IMG/VR virus record: IMGVR_UViG_3300025698_000035
Span: 1-29,104 of that record
DNA length: 29,104 nt
From: a virus
Strand: one strand, 5' to 3'
How positions within the stretch are numbered: position 1 is the stretch's first letter; each line of letters opens with the position of its first letter. This document shows, in pieces, positions 7,913 to 17,186 of the stretch. The notes beneath the pieces were generated by a model, which saw nothing but the letters and a program-made list of their open reading frames with translations, was not told the DNA's origin and searched no databases. The position numbers were made by a program, and so were the translations under genes.

Positions 7913-10456
7913 CTAACCTATTTCACTTCTACGTCTGTATTGACTTAATGTATTTTGTGTTTCTGTAATATCTTGTTCAACTACATACGCTCGAATTGAT
8001 TGTTGGTTAGTTCCTGCACCTTGTGATTGTAAACTTGAACTACTGTCATTTGCTTGACCAAATAAACTAATGTTTGATGGTACAGGTGCTGCTCCTGCTG
8101 ATGGTATATTGGCTCCTCCTGCAGGTGGTGTAGCAATTGCTGAAGGTAATTCACCTAAAGCGGTTGGTTCAAACTTAGTCTTCGCCATACTTGCAATATT
8201 AATAATACCTGCTGCACTTGCAGCTGCTGCTGCTGCAATACCTAATGGGACACCAACAACAGGAATTGCTGATAAACTAGTAAATGCACCAATAGCACCT
8301 TTTACTACATCAACTGTTGCACTCGCTATATTCATAGCTTTATTAGCTATAAAAGATTTCTTACGTACCTCATTTAAAGCTACAATCTTCTTATTCTCAG
8401 CTTTAACTGTGGCTATATCAAAAACTAATGCTGCTGCTTCTATTGCGTTATCATATTCTTTTTGTGATAATTCACCACTACTTAATTTATCATCTAAAGC
8501 CTTTGTTTCAGCCTTATAGCCCTCATTAATTGCATCTGACTTAGCTTTTGCACTTCTTTCTACATCTGCTTCCTGATGGGCTGTAATTGCATCTACTATA
8601 TCTACTGCTGTTTGCATACCTTCTAAAACCCTATCGGCGGCTTCAAAACCTGCTGCTATTTTTGCTTCATTTTTTGCTTTTAATGCTTCTGCATCAACTA
8701 CTGCAACTTCCTCATTATGTGCTCTTGTGTTTTCTATTACTAATGCATCATAAGCTCCTTGTGATATTAAACCATCATCAAGTGACTTTTTCATCGCAGC
8801 AGCTTTATCAGCATAAAATTTATCAATCTCATCACGTTTTAAATCATATTCAGATTTAGTAACATCTACAAATTTAGGTTTAAAAGATTCTTCTAAATCT
8901 AATCTAGCTTGTTCTTTCTCCTCTAAATCTTTTTTAGCTTTTTTTGTAGCAACTTCTATGGCATCATTTTCACTAGTAGTTAAATCTTCTCGTTGTTTAG
9001 CAAAACCATCTCTAACTTTTTGTTTTTCTCCTTCAGTAGCTTTAAGTAAATTTAACTCAAATATCGCTGACTCCTCATCTATCTTGTTTTGTTTTATTGC
9101 AGCATCAAATTCAGATAAAGTAATATCAGTATTAGCTTCTCGCATTAAATCACTGATAGCTTTTACACGTTCCAGTTCTTCTAAGTCTATTTCTCTTGTG
9201 ACTTTCTTAACATCTTGTAATTCTATTTCATAGGCTGTCTGTGCTTCTATTTGTGCTGCTCGTGCTTCTGCTATTTGGTCTTCAAGTGCCTTGCGTTCTT
9301 CTATATTTGATGTAAAGCTACGTTGTAATTGTAATAAAGATAGATTTAATCTGGCTTCTTCACGAGAGTTATTAGCGATTGCCACTTGTGCTTCACCTGC
9401 CTTTAATAAAGCTGCTCTACGTTCTACATATCCCTTAGTAGTATCTTCACCAATCTGTTTTTGAGTTTCTAACTCTCTATTTAATTGTGCATTTTCTACT
9501 TTTACAGCGTTAATTGCTTTTCTTAAAGCTTCCTGACCATCTACAAGTTTTGCTGAAGCTACAACTGCTTCTTTAACCTCTTCAACAATCTCACCAAACA
9601 CTTCTTTAGCCTTTACTCCTAATTCTTTTGTCTTACCAATTAAATCTTCTTGACCGGTTGTAATCTTTAATACTGCGTTACCTGCTACTTCTGCTGCTCC
9701 ACTAAAATCACCTTTAAATGCAAGTTTAAGTGCTTTACCCATTTTAGGAAAGAACTCAATCACTCCTTGTAACGAGTTCATTAAAGAAACCTTAATAAAA
9801 TGCAAGAATTCATCCATATAAACTTTAGGATTATTGAACATATCAACCATAACAGTACCTGCTGCCATCGCAACTCCCATTAATTTATCAATAATTATCT
9901 TTATAGCACCTGTTGCTATTGCTAATGCTCTTGCTCCTTTCTCAGTATTCTTTAAATATCCAATTAACGCTACAAATCCTACAATTATTGCTCCGATACC
10001 TGTTGCCAAAACTGCTTTACCAATACCTCTAAATGCTTTCTTACCAGCACTCCCAACTGATGTTAACGCTCTCTTACCTGTTCGACCTAATCCTGTAAGG
10101 GTAAATTCTACTTTTCGTATTGATGTTAAACCGTCTTTGAATGAATCGGTTATTCGTTTTCCTGCTCCTTTAATACTTACTCCGAAAGCTAATGCACTAG
10201 CGATACCACTAGTCATAGCACCTTTTATAGCAGCACCAGCACTATCAATGGCACCTTTTATCGTTACAAATAGCGTTTTTAAAGACTGTAATTTACCTGC
10301 GGCATCTGATAATCCACCTAGTTCACTACCAAGTCCTCCAACAGAATCACTAACATCACTCACCGAATCCTTTAAATCCTTTACTGACTCAGTTGCCTTA
10401 TTGACATCTTGTACCCCATCGACTTTTATGTCTAATTTTATATTGTCTTTTGCCAT
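7913..10456 (-). CDS. Tail tape measure protein, 847 aa
   Basis: The protein would set tail length and line the tail lumen. It has an N-terminal low-complexity helix (VKDLKDSVSDVSDSVGGLGSELGG), a hydrophobic segment near 148-168 (ATGIGAIIVGFVALIGYL), a long charged coiled-coil region about 290-680 rich in Glu, Lys and Ala, a second hydrophobic Ala/Gly stretch near 727-757, and a Pro/Gly/Ala linker before a short conserved-looking end (AYVVEQDITETQNTLSQYRRR). If the usual figure of about 1.5 angstrom per residue applies, the tail would be about 125 nm, fitting a siphovirus. It is the first gene after the hairpin cassette and is separated from the tail chaperone by four other genes, which is unusual. 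Confidence 0.85.
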   Translation of the reverse strand: MAKDNIKLDIKVDGVQDVNKATESVKDLKDSVSDVSDSVGGLGSELGGLSDAAGKLQSLKTLFVTIKGAIDSAGAAIKGAMTSGIASALAFGVSIKGAGKRITDSFKDGLTSIRKVEFTLTGLGRTGKRALTSVGSAGKKAFRGIGKAVLATGIGAIIVGFVALIGYLKNTEKGARALAIATGAIKIIIDKLMGVAMAAGTVMVDMFNNPKVYMDEFLHFIKVSLMNSLQGVIEFFPKMGKALKLAFKGDFSGAAEVAGNAVLKITTGQEDLIGKTKELGVKAKEVFGEIVEEVKEAVVASAKLVDGQEALRKAINAVKVENAQLNRELETQKQIGEDTTKGYVERRAALLKAGEAQVAIANNSREEARLNLSLLQLQRSFTSNIEERKALEDQIAEARAAQIEAQTAYEIELQDVKKVTREIDLEELERVKAISDLMREANTDITLSEFDAAIKQNKIDEESAIFELNLLKATEGEKQKVRDGFAKQREDLTTSENDAIEVATKKAKKDLEEKEQARLDLEESFKPKFVDVTKSEYDLKRDEIDKFYADKAAAMKKSLDDGLISQGAYDALVIENTRAHNEEVAVVDAEALKAKNEAKIAAGFEAADRVLEGMQTAVDIVDAITAHQEADVERSAKAKSDAINEGYKAETKALDDKLSSGELSQKEYDNAIEAAALVFDIATVKAENKKIVALNEVRKKSFIANKAMNIASATVDVVKGAIGAFTSLSAIPVVGVPLGIAAAAAASAAGIINIASMAKTKFEPTALGELPSAIATPPAGGANIPSAGAAPVPSNISLFGQANDSSSSLQSQGAGTNQQSIRAYVVEQDITETQNTLSQYRRRSEIG

Positions 10457-10573
10457 CTTATTATTATCGTTTTTATTATATTTATAAATAGTATTTGGTA
10501 TATTTATGTATTTTTTAATGCGGTTCCTTTAAATCGTTGTGTATTATTCAAAGATAGATACTCGTTTTTAGTG

Positions 10574-10635
10574 TTTTGTAGTACACCTTTTTTCATTTAA
10601 TAAGAGAATTATACTAAAAAAGGTGTACTACAAAA
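10574..10635. repeat. Hairpin family 1, copy A (20-bp perfect stem)
   Basis: Arm TTTTGTAGTACACCTTTTTT (10574-10593) is a perfect inverse of 10616-10635, with a 22-nt loop at 10594-10615 (catttaataagagaattatact). The same loop occurs in copy B (10982-11039) and, inverted, in copy C (26020-26079). It is flanked on the left by a tttttagtgttttg repeat and on the right by repeat s1. Because the T-run is inside the arm and A's follow the stem, it does not look like a classical terminator in either direction. Confidence 0.9.
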
Positions 10636-10636
10636 A

Positions 10637-10666
10637 GATTCTGTCAAGGAATCACTGACGAGTAGT
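10637..10666 (+). repeat. Repeat s1, 30 bp, inverted copy at 26209-26238
   Basis: This stretch (gattctgtcaaggaatcact...gagtagt) is identical to the reverse complement of 26209-26238. It links hairpin family 1 and family 2 in this locus, and it adjoins a family-2 hairpin in the other. Confidence 0.9.
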
Positions 10667-10683
10667 ATTGATTTTGCTTCAAA

Positions 10684-10741
10684 CTGTCTTAAAACCACAT
10701 TCTTCTATTATATATAATAATAGAATGTGGTTTTAAGACAG
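10684..10741. repeat. Hairpin family 2, copy 1 (20-bp stem, candidate bidirectional terminator)
   Basis: Arm CTGTCTTAAAACCACATTCT (10684-10703) pairs perfectly with 10722-10741. The loop contains an inner palindrome TATTATA/TATAATA. In either direction the G-containing stem part GUGG is followed by UUUU, so it could stop transcription both ways. The terminal palindrome is shared with 26136-26189, while the stem bases differ and remain paired. Confidence 0.85.
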
Positions 10742-10751
10742 AATCTGTCAA

Positions 10752-10795
10752 AAAATCAAAAGATTACTTCTAGTCAGGCTTTAATCGTTTTTAGT
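10752..10795 (+). repeat. Repeat s2, 44 bp, inverted copy at 26081-26125
   Basis: The element runs from aaaatcaaaagattacttct to ttaatcgtttttagt. Its reverse complement is at 26081-26125 with one extra base. Its end (ttaatcgtttttagt followed by atttt) recurs at 10964-10983 just before hairpin copy B, and a partial version precedes copy A at 10561-10577. Confidence 0.9.
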
Positions 10796-10981
10796 ATTTT
10801 GTCTATAAAACATATTATAAAAAAGTATATGTGTCTGACTTTTGTATTCGTAAATTCTCGAAACGTTAAGCAAGGTATGACTAAAACCCAGACAGTAGCT
10901 GAACCAATAAAATGCTAAAAATGATTCGAGTATTTGTCATAAAGTATAAATGCTTCCTTAGAATTAATCGTTTTTAGTATT

Positions 10982-11039
10982 TTGTACACAACCTTTTTTC
11001 ATTTAATAAGAGAATTATACTAAAAAAGGTTGTGTACAA
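10982..11039. repeat. Hairpin family 1, copy B (18-bp perfect stem, covarying bases)
   Basis: Arms 10982-10999 and 11022-11039 pair perfectly around the same 22-nt loop as copy A (11000-11021). The inner CCTTTTTT/AAAAAAGG is unchanged, but four consecutive pairs in the outer stem differ from copy A: GTACACAACC here against GTAGTACACC there. Each change is matched in the opposite arm. Confidence 0.9.
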
Positions 11040-11052
11040 CACCAAGATACTG

Positions 11053-11092
11053 AAACGTCACCTCCTTAATAAGAAGAATGACGTTTTAAGAC
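11053..11092. repeat. Hairpin family 3 with 29-bp direct repeat s3
   Basis: AAACGTCA (11053-11060) pairs with TGACGTTT (11079-11086). The segment 11064-11092 (ccttaataagaagaatgac, then gttttaagac) recurs in the same orientation at 26269-26297 with two substitutions. It lies just past the stop of the 1074-aa gene, where a terminator is expected, though the minus-strand U-run is weak. Confidence 0.75.
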
Positions 11093-11098
11093 AAAAAA

Positions 11099-14000
11099 CT
11101 ATATGATTGATAAATCGACTACTCTATAACTGAATGTGATTACTATATCACTATCACCTGCTGTAGGTTCTTCGGTCAACTTGACATATAATCTATCATT
11201 TATCGCTGTTTGTGTCGCTGTTGTCGCTAAAACATTCAAAGATAAATTATATACACCAGAACTTGTACCAGATAAAATGTTTTCTCCTATCATTAATGGT
11301 TCAGTTGCATTCGTGTAGTATATCTCAATATCATTATCTTCTCCATATGCAGTTGAATTGAAATCTAAAAAGATACTTAAATTAGTAATATCATAATATT
11401 TGTCAGTTCCTGCAGTTTGTAATAATAATATTGGTGTAGTATCTAGTTCAAGGATTTGTGCTGATGTAATTCTAATAGATTTGTAATATATTTCACCTAC
11501 TACAACGTCATCAACGTATCTATCGCCTGTGATTGTATCGACTTTAAATTTCTCACCCAAATACACTTTATTAGAATCGTCAATATCTAAATTGGAAGCA
11601 CCTATAACTGAAGTGTTTATCGAACGAATTGTATTATTGGAACCATTCAATATAACTATTGAATTATTTTCAATGATATTAAAGTCACCTAATACAAATG
11701 ATTTATCATATAAAGCCTCATTATCATTTCCTAATACAAATTGATTATTTATTTTTGATACAAAACCTACAACATCATCTACATCTGTAACTTCTTCTAC
11801 TCTTAAACCTCCTAATAAATTGTTTGTACCAAATGATATACCATCATAAGCGGTATTAACATTTTGTTTTCTTGCGATTATACTTGGTGGAGTAGTTACA
11901 TAATAAGTAGTTGTATCTATCAACTCACAACTATTAGTATTTGCGTTCCAAACTCCTCCAAGACTATCACAACAATCTTCAGTAACAGCCTGATTAGATT
12001 CTGACTTGTATATATAAATCTTAGGTCCTCCTGTTGTTGCTGATGTATATTCTACTACAGTTAAATCGGTTGGACAAGCATCACTACCTACTGGAATTGG
12101 TGGTGCTATACCTTCATCAAGATAACCACCTAACTCTTCAACTTTTATTAACTCTACTTTTGTTACATCATTGGTTAAAGGATTATAATCAAAAACTTTA
12201 TTGATATAATAGTAAGCATCTTTAACCCATACTTTAAAAGATAAATTGTTTCTAATTTTTCTAATATCAGTTTCATTTAGATTAAAATAAGCTGTTAATA
12301 ATTTACCATTTGAAATCTGATTTATATATATACCCCAATATTTATTATATTGCGTATTATTGGTGTAGGCTATTGTATCATCAAAAAAGTAAAATCTACA
12401 AATATCAAAGTTTAAATCTAAAGTAGGTAGTATAGGGTCATCAAAATGCCCTGCATAAGGATATTGTCTTCTACTAGCACCATTTAAACTCCAAGTATTA
12501 TTTCCACTTAAGTTTTTTAAACCTCCATAATACAATACACGAGGATTACCCACAGGATTATATCTATTGATAGATGGTAAGTATGCACCAAAACTTGTCT
12601 TTACAGTTGGTGTTGGACTAAATGGCGATTGTATTAATTTATCACCAGTAACAAAATCGTTATCAAATACAATATCTACTTCCCCATAAATTTCATTAGT
12701 AGCACCATAATAATCAACGTTTACATCATTAGCAGTATCTTCTTTTGTATAAGTATATTTTATGGTTTTAAATTGCAATTCACTTAGTAACTTAATATCA
12801 TCTTCCCTCGAGTAATCTTTTTTACTACTCCAATCTAGTATTTCTGTATTATTCGCATAATAATCATTATAACTATCAAATAATAATATATTAGGATTAT
12901 CTTCGTCTATATGTATAATAAGATTATATCGCTTTATTAAATCTGATAATAAATCCTTTTGTTTTAACTTTGGTAAGAAATCTTTTAGTCTGACTTTACC
13001 TCCTACACTTACACTATCTGTTAATGGAATTAATTCTACTGTATTCACTCCATTAAATACAAGAGTATTCTCTAAGTCATCAGCAGAAGAAACAAATGGA
13101 GATGTGAGTTTCTTTACCTCCCCATAAATAGTATATCCTGTCACTCTTATTCTTACCTTATCACCATAATCTAATGAGAAATCATTAGTAGTGCCACTAA
13201 TAGATAAAGGTTGTAATCTATTATCATTAGCTGGTATTGGTCCTGGATTAAGTATGTTATCAATCATAAAAGTATCTATAACAGTAAAGGAAGCACCAGT
13301 AGGTGTTTTCCTTTCTACTTCATATATTAACCTATATGTCCAACTGTTAAAAAAGCCAATAATATTATTATATGGATTGATGAACTTCATTTGAAAGTTA
13401 AAATCATATTTGAATCTATATGAACCTGCCCTTTTTATATCAGCTTCAAAATTACTAGCAGACCACTGACTCCCTGGGTCATTAGTAATTTGTGTAAATG
13501 GTACTATAATTGAAGTTTTTGCAGTTGAATTTAATGGACTCCAAAATGCAGGACCTTTTACAAAACCACCATTAAAAACACTATTACGGTCTGTTGTAAC
13601 TCCAACTTCTAAACCAGCTTCAGCTTTATCAACTGCACTAATTTTAGGTAAACCATTACCTGTAAAAGGTAGAATCTCCTTTTCAAACTGTGGATTATCT
13701 TTAAAGCTTCCTCCCCAACCATAACCTGCTCCAGTAATAACAGCATCAAGTACTGCCTTATAAAAAGGTGCAGGATAAAAGTTTTTTACGGTATATTTAC
13801 TATCATCAAATTGTGTTCCAATCATAGGATATACATAACCATTTTCCCAAGTATGTAACCAACTCCCTACTACACTAAGTAATAGATAATCGTGATTATA
13901 AATATCGAGTGAAGATAAATCTTTTAGTTCTGCATCACCTAACTCACTCATTAAATCAATAGCATTTGAAAAGATAACCATATCATAAAATATACTGTTA

Positions 14001-14323
14001 CCTTGAGTATCTACATTACTTAATTTTCTGATATTAGTTAGATGTAAAAAACCATCTATAACTATCTCACTATTAACCAACAATTTAGCATCGGTCTTTT
14101 TATTTGGATTGAACAGAGTAAAATCTGCATTAATATCAAATAATCCACCAAGCACAAAGTTATTATTCTTAGTCCCAGGAATTACAATAGTTTTAGAATA
14201 ACTACCATTCCTTTTAGATATATCTCTAATGTCATTAAAGCTATAATTAAGTCCAATATTAAAATCACCCATATCCAACTCTAAGTTAGCTGGATTATTC
14301 AAAAACATCTGTATTTTATTCAT
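11099..14323 (-). CDS. Large tail hub / baseplate-type protein, 1074 aa
   Basis: The N-terminal 300 residues carry text that I associate with tail-tip proteins of Bacteroidota phages: NYSFNDIRDISKRNGSYSKT, IVIPGTKNNNFVLGGLFDIN and FNPNKKTDAKLLV. The middle (about 450-750) is beta-rich with many Tyr and Asn. A short Cys-bearing segment near 785-800 (CCDSLGGVWNANTNSCE) is followed by about 100 residues of repeated beta turns (FVLGNDN, FVLGDFN, VILNGSN, SVIGASN, about 865-920) resembling a beta-helix or trimeric fibre shaft. It then ends in a compact beta domain. I infer a distal tail hub with a fibre-like C-terminus. It is the last gene of its block; the hairpin cassette follows the stop. Confidence 0.6.
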   Translation of the reverse strand: MNKIQMFLNNPANLELDMGDFNIGLNYSFNDIRDISKRNGSYSKTIVIPGTKNNNFVLGGLFDINADFTLFNPNKKTDAKLLVNSEIVIDGFLHLTNIRKLSNVDTQGNSIFYDMVIFSNAIDLMSELGDAELKDLSSLDIYNHDYLLLSVVGSWLHTWENGYVYPMIGTQFDDSKYTVKNFYPAPFYKAVLDAVITGAGYGWGGSFKDNPQFEKEILPFTGNGLPKISAVDKAEAGLEVGVTTDRNSVFNGGFVKGPAFWSPLNSTAKTSIIVPFTQITNDPGSQWSASNFEADIKRAGSYRFKYDFNFQMKFINPYNNIIGFFNSWTYRLIYEVERKTPTGASFTVIDTFMIDNILNPGPIPANDNRLQPLSISGTTNDFSLDYGDKVRIRVTGYTIYGEVKKLTSPFVSSADDLENTLVFNGVNTVELIPLTDSVSVGGKVRLKDFLPKLKQKDLLSDLIKRYNLIIHIDEDNPNILLFDSYNDYYANNTEILDWSSKKDYSREDDIKLLSELQFKTIKYTYTKEDTANDVNVDYYGATNEIYGEVDIVFDNDFVTGDKLIQSPFSPTPTVKTSFGAYLPSINRYNPVGNPRVLYYGGLKNLSGNNTWSLNGASRRQYPYAGHFDDPILPTLDLNFDICRFYFFDDTIAYTNNTQYNKYWGIYINQISNGKLLTAYFNLNETDIRKIRNNLSFKVWVKDAYYYINKVFDYNPLTNDVTKVELIKVEELGGYLDEGIAPPIPVGSDACPTDLTVVEYTSATTGGPKIYIYKSESNQAVTEDCCDSLGGVWNANTNSCELIDTTTYYVTTPPSIIARKQNVNTAYDGISFGTNNLLGGLRVEEVTDVDDVVGFVSKINNQFVLGNDNEALYDKSFVLGDFNIIENNSIVILNGSNNTIRSINTSVIGASNLDIDDSNKVYLGEKFKVDTITGDRYVDDVVVGEIYYKSIRITSAQILELDTTPILLLQTAGTDKYYDITNLSIFLDFNSTAYGEDNDIEIYYTNATEPLMIGENILSGTSSGVYNLSLNVLATTATQTAINDRLYVKLTEEPTAGDSDIVITFSYRVVDLSII

Positions 14324-14397
14324 ATTTTTTATCTTTTTTTGTTAATATTTTAACATCATACAACCTCAACAATAATTGTTACGGCTACGAAGTCATA

Positions 14398-16320
14398 TTA
14401 CCCTGTCTGCATTTTGTTTTTTGTCGATAACTCAAATGTAAAAGTGTAATTGACTAATTGGTCATTAATAACTTGCTTACGTTCTACACTACCAACAGTT
14501 AAATTGACTGCAACTAATACCCCATTTTCTTTCTTCCAAAATACCTGAGGACTACTGACTAATTCCATTAAAAAATTAGATACTGCTTGAGAAACCCAAT
14601 TACTATTGATAGTAAAAACATCAGTAACTACAGTATCTAAGTTGGAAACACCTCTGTCATAAGATTTGTGTGTCCAATCATTAGTACTCGAGGCATATCT
14701 TTCATAATCGGTTTGATAATTAGTTTTACTAACAGTTTTATTTTGTTTATTAATCATATCAAAATGATAAGGAACAAATGAACCGAACTTATCCATAAAT
14801 ACTAACTGAATATCCTCATATTTGGAACATTTATCTTCCAAAACTATTTTATACCCTTTTATATCAATTCCACCAGTAGCTGGTTCAACTTTTCCAAAAA
14901 CAGTATAGCTTTTTGCAGTACTCGATATAATAGGTTGAACAGCCAGTTTATAACTAGGTGGATTAGTAGTTATGTCAACTACATAAATATCGTTTGTTTT
15001 ATTTATTTGTTCGACACCTAATCCAAAACTGAATATATCGGCACTTGAAACTGAACCAGTAACTTGTCTAAGAAAATAATTAGCATTATCACCTTCTACT
15101 TTTAGTGAAATCCAACTCTTACCATAAACACTTGTAACACCCATCATCAAGTTCTGGGCATTCAGTTGTAAATAAGAATTCCGTCTAAGATTATACTCTA
15201 ATAAGTAAGGACTTGCTACAGTACCTAAACCCGATTTTACAGGTAAAGTAGTTAAGAATTTAAGAGGACTAGGTGGTTCTAAATCCTTATCGTAATATAT
15301 ATCACTATCCCAACTTAAATTATCTACAAAATCATTTACCCCATTAAAAGCTATTTTAAAATCAGATACAATCTCTATATCAAATGATTGATTTCTATAA
15401 TTACTTAAATTCATAACACCTCCCTCACTTCCAGCAGTAGGTACAGCCTTAGCTTTATTAATAACTAACTGCCAGTCACCAAGCTGACCATTAAAAACAA
15501 TAGCTGTAATGATAGCATTACCATTATAAGATGGATTAGTATAACCAGCATTTTGTGTTATAGTAATTACATCACCAACATTAAAAAAAGTATTAGGATT
15601 TATATCACTAAGAAACGTAATATTATTTCCTGAAGCTAAATTATCAGAAAATGACCATTCGGGTCTAAATTCTTCTGCAAATGTCACAGTATAACTAACA
15701 TCAGCACCTGTTGCTGGTGCTATATTTTTCTTAAAATTCCAACTAGTTATATCTTGTTCTATTTTAAACTGTGAAAAGTTATTACTACCTCCTTGATTTG
15801 TGTTAAAATATGCTCTAAGTGTTCCAGCTGTAAAATCGGCTGTATAATTAGATACAATTGTAGCTGCTGCAACCGATAGATTATCAACTCTCATTACTTG
15901 ACTAGTCTGTAATAGTGTAACTGTACCAGTAAAACTTAAACCCACATTAGTATCAGTAAAATACATAATATCACCAATACTAACATTTGTTATCGCTTTT
16001 GAATCCCTTATAGAAAGATAAGTAGTTGCACTATCCCAGCTAAAATTCTCCATATTAGTTGTTATAGTCCTGCGTAAAATAGGCTCAAACTTATTAAAGT
16101 TATCGGATATTTGAGTCTGTAAATGTTTATGTATATCCAAAACTCCGTACCCTTCAGGATTAGCAGGATATTTTATTTTTGCTATAACTGCGTTATTAAC
16201 TATAACCTCACTAACAAATTTAAAGTTAGGTTGATTTACATTATCGGAAGATGATACAAAAATTATATCATTATATACTGATTGTAATATTTGTGGTTCC
16301 GTGTGGATTGTGATTGCCAT
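14398..16320 (-). CDS. Distal tail / baseplate structural protein, 640 aa
   Basis: It is encoded between the small tail-completion genes and the 1074-aa tail protein. It starts MAITIHTEPQILQSVYNDIIFVSSS and is beta-rich throughout, with several SWD and WISLKVEGDN-like strands. The C-terminal SPQVFWKKENGVLVAVNLTVGSVERKQV...YTFTFELSTKNKMQTG is a pattern I associate with tail structural proteins of Bacteroidota prophages. I see no catalytic motif. By position and composition it should belong to the tail tip. A 74-bp gap with only weak short inverted repeats separates it from the next gene. Role inferred. Confidence 0.55.
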   Translation of the reverse strand: MAITIHTEPQILQSVYNDIIFVSSSDNVNQPNFKFVSEVIVNNAVIAKIKYPANPEGYGVLDIHKHLQTQISDNFNKFEPILRRTITTNMENFSWDSATTYLSIRDSKAITNVSIGDIMYFTDTNVGLSFTGTVTLLQTSQVMRVDNLSVAAATIVSNYTADFTAGTLRAYFNTNQGGSNNFSQFKIEQDITSWNFKKNIAPATGADVSYTVTFAEEFRPEWSFSDNLASGNNITFLSDINPNTFFNVGDVITITQNAGYTNPSYNGNAIITAIVFNGQLGDWQLVINKAKAVPTAGSEGGVMNLSNYRNQSFDIEIVSDFKIAFNGVNDFVDNLSWDSDIYYDKDLEPPSPLKFLTTLPVKSGLGTVASPYLLEYNLRRNSYLQLNAQNLMMGVTSVYGKSWISLKVEGDNANYFLRQVTGSVSSADIFSFGLGVEQINKTNDIYVVDITTNPPSYKLAVQPIISSTAKSYTVFGKVEPATGGIDIKGYKIVLEDKCSKYEDIQLVFMDKFGSFVPYHFDMINKQNKTVSKTNYQTDYERYASSTNDWTHKSYDRGVSNLDTVVTDVFTINSNWVSQAVSNFLMELVSSPQVFWKKENGVLVAVNLTVGSVERKQVINDQLVNYTFTFELSTKNKMQTG

Positions 16321-16336
16321 AATTTTATTATTTTAT

Positions 16337-16687
16337 TTATTTGAGTATTTTTGATACTGTGTTTTGAAAAGCATTTGTATATATAGATTGGACAATATCA
16401 ATAAATTCTTGTGTTGTAGTCAGTTCTTTAGTAAAGAACCAAGGCTTATTTATATTTTTAGTGCCATTATCTAAATATTTATAATATTCGACTGCTTGAA
16501 TATTCAATTCTAACTTATCACTCTTTATACTTAAAATAGTTTTTAAGCTATTTCGTAATTTACCTGTATCATATTTAATCTTTTTGTTACTTTTACCACC
16601 TCTCTTGGTATCTACGATATGTAGAAGTAGTTTATTTAAGTCCTTGTTGGCTTTAACCAATACTTTTTTATCTAAGTTTTCTAACAT
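16337..16687 (-). CDS. HK97 gp10-like head-tail joining / tail completion protein, 116 aa
   Basis: The protein has the usual run of this family: helical N-terminus, then YDTGKLRNSLKTIL, a beta strand LELNIQAVEYYKYLDNGT, and KPWFFTKEL before a final helix. The DTGxLRxSL...Y..YLDxGT...PWFF pattern matches HK97 gp10-type proteins, which help join or complete the head-tail interface. The length of 116 aa is normal. Start ATG 16687 lies 1 bp from the upstream stop, so the two are probably coupled. Confidence 0.7.
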   Translation of the reverse strand: MLENLDKKVLVKANKDLNKLLLHIVDTKRGGKSNKKIKYDTGKLRNSLKTILSIKSDKLELNIQAVEYYKYLDNGTKNINKPWFFTKELTTTQEFIDIVQSIYTNAFQNTVSKILK

Positions 16688-16688
16688 A

Positions 16689-17186
16689 TTATACTGTTAT
16701 TGGATTGATACACACCTTGTCGTTCTTAGTCTTTAATGTAATAGTCGCTTGATTGCCACATACATCTCCGTCATCCTCATTATAAAAAGGTTCGACTGTT
16801 ATATCATCAATCAAAGTTACGTCACTAAAAAGCGATAGACTGTCCTCGCTTATTGTATTGATAAAGTCTAAAACATATTGGAACGTATTTGAAATTACAT
16901 CCAATTGATTGTCTTTGGCAATACCATACATATCTTCGTAACCTGTTTGTAAGTTTTTCTTATCACCTATTCGTAATACAAATGTAAACTCGATTCCCCG
17001 ATATCCATTATCCTCTGAATAATTTATATTATGTGAATCATCAGTCAACAACCACACATAAGGATAATATAGTGTATCTTGTTGTAAGTCATCTAACTGC
17101 CCACAACCAAACGAATGTATGCTTGGATGTAAGTCTGTTAGCGTTTTAAATCTCTTTACTAGTTCGTTTATTTTAACTGTTGCCAT
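16689..17186 (-). CDS. Putative tail terminator / completion protein, 165 aa
   Basis: This single-domain alpha/beta protein has HPSIHSFGCGQLDDL and TLYYPYVWLL near the N-terminus, a strand EFTFVLRIGDK, a helix (LDVISNTFQYVLDFINTI), and a late strand IDDITVEPFYNEDDGD. This layout (helix, YP.vWl strand, central sheet, ...D.V.GN..TITLK end) resembles tail terminator-like proteins in this phage group. It starts 13 bp inside the preceding frameshift product, so translation is probably coupled. Its place between chaperone and gp10-like genes agrees with a head-proximal tail role. Not certain. Confidence 0.5.
   Translation of the reverse strand: MATVKINELVKRFKTLTDLHPSIHSFGCGQLDDLQQDTLYYPYVWLLTDDSHNINYSEDNGYRGIEFTFVLRIGDKKNLQTGYEDMYGIAKDNQLDVISNTFQYVLDFINTISEDSLSLFSDVTLIDDITVEPFYNEDDGDVCGNQATITLKTKNDKVCINPITV

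Larger units (their letters stand above)
10457..11098. other. Non-coding spacer with hairpin cassette (locus 1)
   Basis: This 642-bp gap between the 1074-aa tail gene and the tape measure gene holds hairpins at 10574-10635, 10684-10741, 10982-11039 and 11053-11086, plus linking repeats shared with 26.0-26.3 kb. The only sizeable ORF, a GTG-started 63-codon frame at 10727-10918, begins inside a hairpin arm and is not convincing. Any tape measure promoter would lie between about 10457 and 10573; no clear box was seen there. Confidence 0.7.

Noticed and set aside
8070-8519. Plus-strand ORFs opposite the tape measure gene (8070-8519, 9834-10487 and others)
   Set aside because: They are antisense shadows of a low-complexity Ala/Lys-rich coding sequence with no independent signals.
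10637-10666. att site for site-specific integration
   Set aside because: No integrase or excisionase gene was found in the complete circle, so an attachment role has no support here.
10574-10741. CRISPR array
   Set aside because: The repeats are long palindromes with non-uniform spacing and only a few copies; there are no unique equal-length spacers and no cas genes.
10727-10918. 63-codon plus-strand ORF in locus 1
   Set aside because: It begins with GTG inside a hairpin arm, runs through repeat s2, and its composition is unlike a protein. The repeats explain the sequence better.
11056-11069. Sequence CACCTCCTTA, identical to the 16S rRNA anti-Shine-Dalgarno tail, in a hairpin loop
   Set aside because: A 10-base match is not unlikely in 29 kb read on both strands, the other copy of s3 (26269-26297) lacks the CACCT part, and these hosts hardly use Shine-Dalgarno pairing.
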